Source of the DNA: Winogradskyella sp. UBA3174
Lineage (GTDB): Bacteria; Bacteroidota; Bacteroidia; Flavobacteriales; Flavobacteriaceae
Reading direction: 5' to 3'
Length of the DNA stretch: 64,000 nucleotides
Assembly (NCBI RefSeq): GCF_002364335.1
Contig: NZ_DEXW01000077.1
Span: 6,756 to 70,755, forward strand
Part shown: positions 56,410 through 64,000 of the stretch, one piece after another
How positions within the stretch are numbered: position 1 is the stretch's first letter
How the letters are laid out: each line of letters starts with the position of its first letter
Made by a program: the position numbers and the translations under genes
The notes under the pieces: model-generated
Seen by the model: the letters and a program-made list of their open reading frames with translations, nothing else
Database searches by the model: none
What the model was told of the DNA's origin: nothing

Positions 56410-56905
56410 AAAGTTTTATAATCGAAAGATTTTAACTGGGAGTATTATTGCATCTTTTATTGCAAGTACTCCCTTTTTGTTTTATTTATATGAGTATGTT
56501 CCAACTACTGAAAGTTGGGAAACTATTTTTGGCACATACAAAAGCATACAATATGGCGATGCAAATGTTGCTATGTGGGTACTTTCAATGAAAGTTATCC
56601 CCTTAATTTTATCTCTTATTTGGTTTTTCACTTGTAGGCATTGGTGGTATCATGTTTTAATTATACCAATAACTATGTTTTCTTTTCAATGCATTGGTGC
56701 TTTAAATGATGATATTATTTTTATGGATGAATTTCATATTATATATCTATTACCAATAATGGCCTTTATTTTCCCTTCAATTTATTTGATTCGAGCAAAG
56801 ATGTTCAGTAAGATAAACGATGCAGATAAAACAATGGAAGAGCTCGAAGAAGAGTTTATGATAAAGCCTAAAACACTTTGGGGAAAGATTAGTCAGTATT
56901 TTTAA
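56351..56905 (+). CDS. Membrane protein of unknown function
   Basis: A 184-residue protein with a charged N-terminus and about four membrane helices (~30-47, 73-96, 101-113, 130-147), then a charged C-tail with MEELEEEF. It has no family landmarks I recognise. Its ATG start lies within the preceding peptide gene, in another frame. A later non-ATG start after 56409 is possible. Either way translational coupling is likely. Confidence 0.6.
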   Translation: MEKLQHKLTKENLKSQHTDKKFYNRKILTGSIIASFIASTPFLFYLYEYVPTTESWETIFGTYKSIQYGDANVAMWVLSMKVIPLILSLIWFFTCRHWWYHVLIIPITMFSFQCIGALNDDIIFMDEFHIIYLLPIMAFIFPSIYLIRAKMFSKINDADKTMEELEEEFMIKPKTLWGKISQYF

Positions 56906-57015
56906 ATATCTAATTTATATTTGATTTAAAAATTATTCGTAATTTGAGTTAGATTAATTCTAAGTATATAGCCTTTTGTTATCTTGCAAGTACTATATGC
57001 TAATAACTAACTTAA

Positions 57016-58215
57016 ATGAGTAAGCCTTTATCACCTTTTACTAAAGCCCAATTATTACCACAAGAGGAAACCTTAGAGGTTTACAAGAAAAAAGGAAACC
57101 TTTTTATAGGTATTCCTAAAGAAACTCACTTTCAAGAAAAACGTGTATGTCTAACTCCAGACGCCGTTTCTGCATTAACTGCAAATGGCCATCGTGTTTT
57201 ATTTGAATCTGGTGCAGGTAAAGGTGCAAACTTCAAAGACAAAGATTACAGCGAAGCTGGTGCAGAAGTCACTAAAGATACTACTAAGGTGTTCTCCTGC
57301 CCTATTATTCTTAAAGTAGAACCGCCATCAATAGAGGAGATTTCTTTAATAAACCCACAAACTATTCTAATTTCTGCATTGCAGATAAAAACACAAAGCA
57401 AAGGGTATTTTGAAGCCTTAGCAAAAAAACGTATTACTGCTTTAGCTTTTGAATATATAAAAGATGAAGATGGTGCATATCCAGTTGTTCGCTCATTAAG
57501 CGAAATTGCCGGTACAGCTTCCATATTAATTGCTTCTGAGCTATTATCTAATGTTAATGGAGGTAATGGATTAATGCTAGGTAATATAAATGGTGTGCCA
57601 CCAACTGAAGTTGTTATTTTAGGTGCTGGTACTGTTGGAGAATTTGCTGCACGCTCTGCAATAGGCTTAGGTGCAAATGTAAAAGTATTTGACAGCTCTA
57701 TAACCAAACTACGTTGTCTTCAAAATAATCTTGGTCGTACGATATACACATCAACCATGCAACCTAAAAACCTTCTAAAAGCTTTAAAGCGTTGTGATGT
57801 TGCTATTGGAGCCGTAAGAGGTGTAAATCGATCACCTATTATAGTTACTGAAACTATGGTAGATCATATGAAACGTGGCTCTGTTATTATAGATGTTAGT
57901 ATAGATATGGGTGGTTGCTTTGAAACTAGTGAAGTTACTACACACTATCATCCAACTTTTGATCATAACGGTGTTATACATTATTGTGTACCAAATATTC
58001 CTGCAAGATATTCTAGAACAGCTTCAGTATCAATTAGTAATATCTTTACCCCTTACCTATTAGAAATAGGAGACTATGGTGGTATAGAAAATGCACTTCG
58101 TTTTGATCGCGGATTAAAAAATGGGTTGTATTTTTACCATGGCATTTTAACTAACAAATCTGTAGCCGAATGGTATGGCTTAGATTATAGTGATGCCAAC
58201 CTATTAATTTTTTAA
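57016..58215 (+). CDS. ald: Alanine dehydrogenase
   Basis: A 399-residue NAD-dependent enzyme that interconverts alanine and pyruvate plus ammonia. The N-terminal substrate domain has IGIPKETHFQEKRVCLTPDAV and the C-terminal Rossmann region has VVILGAGTVGEFAARSAIGLGA. The alanine dehydrogenase/PNT fold is clear. The 25-residue N-terminal extension is typical of the Flavobacteriia form. It is followed 30 bp later by the DUF4258 gene, a common pairing in this family (recalled, not verified). Confidence 0.93.
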   Translation: MSKPLSPFTKAQLLPQEETLEVYKKKGNLFIGIPKETHFQEKRVCLTPDAVSALTANGHRVLFESGAGKGANFKDKDYSEAGAEVTKDTTKVFSCPIILKVEPPSIEEISLINPQTILISALQIKTQSKGYFEALAKKRITALAFEYIKDEDGAYPVVRSLSEIAGTASILIASELLSNVNGGNGLMLGNINGVPPTEVVILGAGTVGEFAARSAIGLGANVKVFDSSITKLRCLQNNLGRTIYTSTMQPKNLLKALKRCDVAIGAVRGVNRSPIIVTETMVDHMKRGSVIIDVSIDMGGCFETSEVTTHYHPTFDHNGVIHYCVPNIPARYSRTASVSISNIFTPYLLEIGDYGGIENALRFDRGLKNGLYFYHGILTNKSVAEWYGLDYSDANLLIF

Positions 58216-58245
58216 TTTTAGAACTAACAGCATTTCTTTTATATT

Positions 58246-58617
58246 ATGAAGTTTATACATCGATTAGGCTATTACCTTGGTGGTTTTTCTTTAGGCCTTA
58301 TACTTTTAATGTTTTTTTTAAATGGTAAAGACGCATCTTGTGACTATGGTCCAAACGCTAGAACCGTAAAGAATATAAGCTCTAAACCTATGGTTTATTC
58401 TAGTACCGCTTCTGATTTTGTAAAAGAAAATTCACTAGATTCTATAACCATGTTAAATTTAGTAAAATATGGTAGTGTTGACTTTTCAAAAAGTAAAGAA
58501 GAACTAGATTCATGTAAAGTTTATCACATAGAGAATAGCTACAAAGATCTTGATATGGTGCTTAAAGTTCAAAATTGTGATTCTATAGCTACGCTTTTAG
58601 ATGTGAAATATTTGTAA
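58246..58617 (+). CDS. DUF4258 domain protein
   Basis: A 123-residue protein with an N-terminal membrane segment (~8-25, LGYYLGGFSLGLILLMFF) followed by a ~90-residue soluble domain with MLNLVKYGSVDFSKSKEELDSC, the DUF4258 pattern. It is probably anchored to the inner membrane with the domain outside. It lies 30 bp after ald and is probably cotranscribed. Function unknown. Confidence 0.75.
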   Translation: MKFIHRLGYYLGGFSLGLILLMFFLNGKDASCDYGPNARTVKNISSKPMVYSSTASDFVKENSLDSITMLNLVKYGSVDFSKSKEELDSCKVYHIENSYKDLDMVLKVQNCDSIATLLDVKYL

Positions 58618-58713
58618 TACTAATTTATCTAAAATATTTATACAAAATTTTAGAATTTTTCAATCTAAATTCACATCTTTGAAATCATTATAAAAAACAG
58701 TAAGCATAAGATT

Positions 58714-59733
58714 ATGAAAGTATTAGTAACTGGAGCAGCAGGTTTTATAGGGTTTTATGTCTCAAAAGTATTATTAGAAAAAGGACATAAGGTTGTAGGA
58801 CTTGATAACATCAATGATTATTACGATGTAAACTTAAAGTTTTCTCGACTAAAAGAACTTGGAATAAATCAAAATGAAGCTGAAGAATTTAATTCACTTT
58901 GCAAAAGCAAAAATGAAAGCTTCACATTTATAAGAATGAATCTTGAAAACAGAGAAGAATTACCTCATTTATTTAGAAAAGAAAAATTTGATATTGTTTG
59001 TAATTTAGCTGCTCAGGCAGGTGTAAGATACAGTTTAGAAAATCCTGAAACTTATATAGATTCAAATTTAGTAGGATTTCTTAATATTCTTGAATGCTGT
59101 AGACATAATGATATAAAACATCTTGTTTATGCAAGTAGCTCTAGTGTTTATGGTCTTAATGAAAAAATACCATTTTCTACTGATGACAATGTTGACTACC
59201 CAATCAGTTTGTATGCAGCTACGAAAAAGAGTAATGAATTAATGGCTCATACATACAGTCATTTATTTAAGATTCCGACAACGGGATTAAGATTCTTTAC
59301 CGTTTATGGACCTTGGGGACGACCAGATATGGCAATGTTTTTATTTACAGACGCTATTGTAAAAGACAGACCTATTAAAGTGTTTAATCATGGCAAAATG
59401 GAGCGTGATTTCACATATATCGATGATATTGTTGAAGGAGTCGTTAGAATTATTGAAAAATCATCTGAAAAGAGAATAGATCATAATGAATTTTACAAAA
59501 TATATAATATTGGTAATAATAACTCTGTTAAGTTATTAGACTTTATAAAAGAGATAGAATATAATTTAGACAAAGTCGCAACCAAAGAAATGTTACCTAT
59601 GCAACCTGGTGATGTAGAACGAACTTGGGCAGATGTTAATCAATTGATCAAAGATTATGATTATAGCCCTAATACTTCGATTAAAGAAGGTGTTAAATAT
59701 TTTATCGATTGGTTTAAAGGATATTACAATTAA
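58714..59733 (+). CDS. UDP-glucuronate 4-epimerase-like SDR
   Basis: A 339-residue extended SDR. The NAD motif is TGAAGFIG (6-13); the catalytic set is Ser142-143, Tyr167 and Lys171 (SSSSVYG, YAATK). Sequence such as AAQAGVRYSLENPETYIDSN and VYGPWGRPDMAMFLFTDAI is typical of the CapI/LpsL group, which converts UDP-GlcA to UDP-GalA for polysaccharides. The gene is 157 bp upstream of UDP-glucose dehydrogenase, whose product is its expected substrate, which supports the call. Confidence 0.88.
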   Translation: MKVLVTGAAGFIGFYVSKVLLEKGHKVVGLDNINDYYDVNLKFSRLKELGINQNEAEEFNSLCKSKNESFTFIRMNLENREELPHLFRKEKFDIVCNLAAQAGVRYSLENPETYIDSNLVGFLNILECCRHNDIKHLVYASSSSVYGLNEKIPFSTDDNVDYPISLYAATKKSNELMAHTYSHLFKIPTTGLRFFTVYGPWGRPDMAMFLFTDAIVKDRPIKVFNHGKMERDFTYIDDIVEGVVRIIEKSSEKRIDHNEFYKIYNIGNNNSVKLLDFIKEIEYNLDKVATKEMLPMQPGDVERTWADVNQLIKDYDYSPNTSIKEGVKYFIDWFKGYYN

Positions 59734-59890
59734 TTGTACTGTATTTTAACGATAGTTTATAGCACTTTTACTAATCTTATGAAGTTTATCGTAAAAACGC
59801 GTCGTTGATATAAAATTTTAGACTAATCAAATTATTTCTTACAAATTTGTTGTCATTAAAAATAAACCCAAATCAAATAAACTTAAAGCT

Positions 59891-61270
59891 ATGAAAATTA
59901 CAAATATTTGTTGTATTGGTGCTGGATATGTTGGTGGACCAACTATGGCAGTAATCGCAAAAATGAATCCGAAAATTAAAGTTACTATTGTGGATATTAA
60001 TGCCGAGCGTATTGCTGCTTGGAATGACGAAGATGTTTCAAATTTGCCTATATATGAGCCAGGTTTAGCTAAAATTGTTAAAGAAACTCGTGGTAAGAAT
60101 TTATTTTTCTCAACTGAAATAGATCAAGCCATTAGTGAATCTGAGATGATTTTTATTTCAGTAAACACACCTACAAAGACTTATGGTAAGGGTAAAGGAA
60201 TGGCTGCAGATTTAAAATATGTTGAGTTATGCGCTAGGAATATTGCTGAAGTTGCCACAACGGATAAAATTGTAGTTGAAAAATCTACTTTACCTGTTAG
60301 AACAGCACAAGCCATAAAGAGTATTCTACATAATACCGGTAGTGAAGTTAAATTTGAAATTTTATCAAATCCAGAATTTTTAGCAGAAGGAACAGCAATC
60401 GAGGATTTATTAAATCCAGATCGCGTTTTAATAGGTGGTGAATCTGAGGCTGCTATTGAAAGTTTAGCTAAGGTTTATGGTAGCTGGGTTTCTCAAGATA
60501 GAATACTAAGAACTAACATTTGGTCTTCAGAATTATCAAAGTTAACCGCTAATGCGTTTTTAGCACAGCGAATTTCTTCTATAAATGCAATTTCAGAATT
60601 ATGCGAGCATACAGAGGCTAATGTTAGTGAAGTAGCAAAGGCTATTGGTATGGACTCTAGAATTGGCTCAAAGTTTTTAAATGCCTCTATTGGATTTGGT
60701 GGTTCATGTTTTCAAAAAGATATTTTAAACTTAGTCTATATTGCTAGAAGTTATGGCTTAAATGCTGTTGCAGATTATTGGGAACAAGTAATTATTCTTA
60801 ACGACCATCAAAAAAGACGATTTTCAGATAATTTAATAAGTACATTATATAACACCGTATCTGGAAAGAAAATAGCGATGCTAGGTTGGGCGTTTAAAAA
60901 AGACACCAACGATACAAGAGAGTCAGCAGCAATATACGTTGCCGATCATTTATTAAGTGAGCAAGCCCATATTGCCGTTTATGACCCAAAGGTTTCTGGT
61001 ATAAAAATTCAATCAGATTTAAATTATCTAAATACAAGAACCGAAGAAGAAAATAATGATTTAGTTAAAGCTTTTGAAGACCCTTACAAAGCTACCGAAA
61101 ATTCACATGCCATAGCTATTATGACAGAATGGGATGAATTTAAGACTTATAATTGGGGAAAAATATACGATGGCATGAAAAAGCCAGCATTTATATTTGA
61201 TGGTAGAAATATATTAGACAAAACTGAAATGGAAACTATTGGTTTTGAATATTCGTCAATAGGAAAGTAA
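59891..61270 (+). CDS. ugd: UDP-glucose 6-dehydrogenase, animal-like
   Basis: A 459-residue enzyme that oxidises UDP-glucose to UDP-glucuronate with two NAD+. The Rossmann motif GAGYVGGP opens it. The catalytic Cys273 lies in [10 protein letters not shown], and [14 protein letters not shown] and [20 protein letters not shown] fit the family. It reads unusually like animal UGDH, not the short bacterial Ugd: [24 protein letters not shown] and [14 protein letters not shown] are almost textbook. It pairs functionally with the epimerase upstream, and a strong terminator follows. Confidence 0.93.
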   Translation: MKITNICCIGAGYVGGPTMAVIAKMNPKIKVTIVDINAERIAAWNDEDVSNLPIYEPGLAKIVKETRGKNLFFSTEIDQAISESEMIFISVNTPTKTYGKGKGMAADLKYVELCARNIAEVATTDKIVVEKSTLPVRTAQAIKSILHNTGSEVKFEILSNPEFLAEGTAIEDLLNPDRVLIGGESEAAIESLAKVYGSWVSQDRILRTNIWSSELSKLTANAFLAQRISSINAISELCEHTEANVSEVAKAIGMDSRIGSKFLNASIGFGGSCFQKDILNLVYIARSYGLNAVADYWEQVIILNDHQKRRFSDNLISTLYNTVSGKKIAMLGWAFKKDTNDTRESAAIYVADHLLSEQAHIAVYDPKVSGIKIQSDLNYLNTRTEEENNDLVKAFEDPYKATENSHAIAIMTEWDEFKTYNWGKIYDGMKKPAFIFDGRNILDKTEMETIGFEYSSIGK

Positions 61271-61300
61271 TATTTATTTTAAATTTTATTGACACACTTA

Positions 61301-61338
61301 AAAAAAGCTCTAAGATGTTATCATCTTAGAGCTTTTTT
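61301..61338. terminator. Bidirectional Rho-independent terminator
   Basis: A perfect 17-bp stem (61301-61317 with 61322-61338) around a TTAT loop, with A and T runs on either side. It serves ugd from the left and the convergent T9SS cargo from the right. Confidence 0.95.
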
Positions 61339-61395
61339 AATTCACTTATATTTTATATAATCTGTATTGCCTATTTATCATCTAGCCCATATAGT

Positions 61396-64000
61396 TTAAT
61401 TAACAATTAATCGCTTAGTAATTTCATTGTATTCATCTTTAATTCTTATAATATAAACTCCGACATCAAGAGCACTTATATTTAATTGTGTATTTACAGT
61501 AGGATCGTAATATTGATTTGTTACTGTCTTTGAAAGTACAAGTTTACCTGTTAAGTCATATAATTTTATATCAGATGTCTCAAATGAGCCTTGCATTTTA
61601 ATATTTACAATATCATTTGCAGGATTTGGATATATTGTAATATTGAAATCTAAATTTTCATCCGAAGGCTCTAAGTTACAATCAAAATCTATTTCTACTC
61701 TTACAGAAGCTTCATCAAAATCTACAGCATTAAATACAGTAACATAATAATCTGTGGTCTCTGCAGGCGCTACTTCAATAGATGGTGTAATTTCCCCTGT
61801 ACTCCATAAATATTCGTCACCTCCAGAGGCCGTTAATACTATGGAATCATCTAAGCATAATAAAACATTCTCACCAGCATAAGCAGTTACAGGTTCATAA
61901 ACATTTATAGTAATATTCTTATCGTCATAACAATCGTTTATATAACCCCTAACCTCAAAAACTGTAGTCTCAGATGGACTAATAGCAATATTAGGTTGTG
62001 TTGCTCCATTATTCCATTCATAATTGTTAGCACCAGAGGCTGATAGTGTAATAAAATCACCGCTTAATATATCTAAACTCTCACCGTTCACAATAACAAC
62101 GTTAGGGTTTGGGTCTACAAAAACAGTAACAACATCAGAGCTTTGTTCTTCACCCAAAGTAACGGTTACGCTATAATCTGTTGTAGATAATGGACTAACT
62201 ATAATATTTTGAGACGTTTCTCCAGTACTCCAAAGGTAACTATCACCTTGGTTAGCAGATAATTCTACCTCATAATTATCATTTTCACAAACGCGTTCGT
62301 CTTCACCTGCGGAAGCTTCAAAGATTTCATCTACCGTTACTGTAATTTGTTCTTGTACTTCACAACCTCCATTAATACCAAAAACAATATATGTCGTAGT
62401 TTGTAATGGGCTCACTATGATAGAATTTGATGTTTCACCTGTACTCCAAAGGTAGGCATTAGCGCCAACTGCAGTTAATGTCGTACTTTCTCCTTCTAAA
62501 ATTATTACGTCATCACTAACTGTTACTAAAGGTAGTGTATTTACATTCACTATTACACTACTAGTAGTCTCTTCACCGGTATCATTAAAAGCTATAACAT
62601 TATATAGTGTAGTTTCCGTTGGACTAACCTCTATGGAAGCAGAAGTTTCTCCTGTATTCCATAAAAAATTTGTACCACCAGTAGCAGTTAGAGTAGTCGT
62701 TTCCCCTACACATATAGATTGGTCGATACCAGCATTTGCTACCTGTGCGGTATCGAATAAAAAATTCAGTGAAAAATTATCAATTGCAACAACATCTCCT
62801 CCTGCTCCATCCGCACTGTAGTATGTAATTGTAAAATTATAGGTACCTTCTTCTACTACATAAGATTCAAAATTTAAACCTACATGGCCATTAGGAAGAC
62901 CTGCATATATAGTTCCACTTTCTATCCATGTACCCGAAGATGGACCTACCCAATCTACTCTTACACTTTCTACTTCTGTGTTTAAATCGCCTCCTTGAGG
63001 TATACTTCTAAAGTTTATTTCATTTCCCTCATCTGTTAAATCTATGTCTGTATCTCCTGTAATACCTTGGATTAATAGATCTGTAGAGGCATTGTAAAAC
63101 TCATAAGTTCCAAAAAATGTATCGATTACTGTAATACTAGAGCTGGCAGTTAAACTTGCATTATTAGATGTATAAGTGATGTCTACCTGACCTTGACCAA
63201 TAGCTGTTACTAAACCATTTTCATCTACTGTTGCAATTAAATCACTACTACTTGTCCAAGTACCAGATGAGTCTGTTGTATTGGTAGGGATAAGTGTTGC
63301 TGTAAGTTGCGTGTTTTCACTAATTTCTAAAGTAACATCTATTGGACTAACTGAAACCGACTCTAAAGGAATAACAATATTAGTTACCGTAATTTCAGCT
63401 GTGTCTATAAAACCTCCACTGTTAGATGTAAATGTTATTGTTGCTAGTCCTTCAGAAACGGAAGTAACTAAACCATTAGTCTCTACAGTCGCTATACTAG
63501 AATTGCTAGAAGTCCATGCACCACTTTGGTTTGAAGTATTAACTGGTGTAAAAGCTGTAGACAAGGCTACAGAATCTGGTAGGTTTATCGTAGCTGTATT
63601 TGGTGTTATTACAACACTCTCTGCTGGAACATCTGGAATTTGACCATTTGCCGTTTGATTTAAATATTCTTCTAAATCTGTATAACCATCTATATCAGTA
63701 TCTACTACACCGTTGCTAACTAAATTTCCGTACTCTAATATCTCCCAAAAATCTGGCATTCCATCGTTATCTACATCTGTAAAAGGAGTACCACTTGTGA
63801 GTATAGGAAATGTTCCTGAAGTAACAGGTGCCGTTGCTATTTGAGTTTCAACATCATTAATAGCTCTAGCATCTTCACTATCTCTTGTTGGTAATGAAGC
63901 ACCGACATGGTCTTTAAGACTATCAAATAAGTTTACAGCATTTATCAATACAACACCATCGGCAATAATAGGTGTGTTCTTAGGTGTTGTTACTCTATAA
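61396..64000 (-). CDS. Pectate-lyase-like T9SS cargo, 3' part (5' end outside window)
   Basis: The frame stays open to the right edge, so the true start lies beyond it; a TTG at 63948 is not the real start. The visible N-terminal part (GASLPTRDSEDARAINDVET, then DVDNDGMPDFWE) resembles the end of Bacteroidota pectate lyases, although the catalytic β-helix is off-window. Two BIG2-like domains follow (ITVTNIV, GQVDITYTSN). Then come about five Ig-like repeats, each with a YLWSTGETS motif and a cysteine. The C-terminal ~80 residues (YPNPANDIVNIKMQG, GVYIIRIKDEYN) are a T9SS sorting signal. Predicted to be a secreted polysaccharide-binding or -degrading protein. Confidence 0.8.
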   Translation of the reverse strand, partial: YRVTTPKNTPIIADGVVLINAVNLFDSLKDHVGASLPTRDSEDARAINDVETQIATAPVTSGTFPILTSGTPFTDVDNDGMPDFWEILEYGNLVSNGVVDTDIDGYTDLEEYLNQTANGQIPDVPAESVVITPNTATINLPDSVALSTAFTPVNTSNQSGAWTSSNSSIATVETNGLVTSVSEGLATITFTSNSGGFIDTAEITVTNIVIPLESVSVSPIDVTLEISENTQLTATLIPTNTTDSSGTWTSSSDLIATVDENGLVTAIGQGQVDITYTSNNASLTASSSITVIDTFFGTYEFYNASTDLLIQGITGDTDIDLTDEGNEINFRSIPQGGDLNTEVESVRVDWVGPSSGTWIESGTIYAGLPNGHVGLNFESYVVEEGTYNFTITYYSADGAGGDVVAIDNFSLNFLFDTAQVANAGIDQSICVGETTTLTATGGTNFLWNTGETSASIEVSPTETTLYNVIAFNDTGEETTSSVIVNVNTLPLVTVSDDVIILEGESTTLTAVGANAYLWSTGETSNSIIVSPLQTTTYIVFGINGGCEVQEQITVTVDEIFEASAGEDERVCENDNYEVELSANQGDSYLWSTGETSQNIIVSPLSTTDYSVTVTLGEEQSSDVVTVFVDPNPNVVIVNGESLDILSGDFITLSASGANNYEWNNGATQPNIAISPSETTVFEVRGYINDCYDDKNITINVYEPVTAYAGENVLLCLDDSIVLTASGGDEYLWSTGEITPSIEVAPAETTDYYVTVFNAVDFDEASVRVEIDFDCNLEPSDENLDFNITIYPNPANDIVNIKMQGSFETSDIKLYDLTGKLVLSKTVTNQYYDPTVNTQLNISALDVGVYIIRIKDEYNEITKRLIVN

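Noticed and set aside
1..64000. tRNA, rRNA, transposase or prophage genes
   Set aside because: I scanned the intergenic regions for T-arm-like GGTTCGA sequences and for transposase-type or phage proteins and found none. A covariance search would be needed to exclude small RNAs.

Overview
The window looks like chromosomal DNA of a marine-type member of the Flavobacteriaceae (phylum Bacteroidota). The evidence is the low G+C content, type IX secretion (T9SS) C-terminal sorting domains on two large secreted proteins, the T9SS regulator PorX, an LpxC-FabZ fusion, tandem DUF6090 proteins and TAnnTTTG-type -7 promoter elements. The genus cannot be fixed from sequence reading alone; Winogradskyella, Psychroserpens and Olleya are plausible relatives (inference).

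Layout. 1-737 has no convincing gene but carries large inverted repeats and two similar hairpin ends about 425 bp apart. 738-7330 is a minus-strand block: a 6 x 40-residue repeat protein, a membrane TPR-class III nucleotide cyclase and a small PycTM-like (Pycsar effector-like) membrane protein in tight succession, then two tandem DUF6090 proteins and an MltF-type lytic transglycosylase. The first three genes are the best candidate for an undescribed signalling or defence module. 7765-11256 encodes a large T9SS cargo with BNR-like repeats. 11444-16782 holds a cold-shock protein, an LpxD paralogue, an atypical SDR protein with a zinc ribbon, a J-domain/KTSC protein and a DEAH helicase. 16945-34456 is mostly housekeeping and small membrane proteins: an M23/LysM peptidase, topoisomerase III, a GyrI-like protein, DoxX-like proteins, an amine-oxidase-type flavoprotein, a zincin, an MscS channel, a TruA homologue, a LytTR regulator and an S41 peptidase.

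34550-42101 is a complete histidine operon, hisG-D-C-B-H-A-F-IE, read leftwards. It is preceded by a 17-codon leader peptide with four His codons and a Rho-independent terminator, which together make a classical attenuator. REP-like palindromic repeats sit in three of its gene junctions. Next come a prohibitin-like protein, a VWA-like membrane protein, FabG and SucD, then a lipid A/fatty-acid cluster (lpxD, lpxC-fabZ, lpxA, efp, a second lpxD-like gene). In total the window has three LpxD-family proteins.

52552-64000 contains an HD-domain phosphohydrolase divergent from porX, tsaE, a small secreted peptide overlapping a membrane protein, alanine dehydrogenase, a UDP-glucuronate 4-epimerase-like enzyme next to an animal-like UDP-glucose dehydrogenase (a route to UDP-GlcA and UDP-GalA), and the 3' part of a T9SS cargo that resembles a pectate lyase with Ig-like repeats. 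I saw no tRNA, rRNA, CRISPR array, transposase or phage gene.
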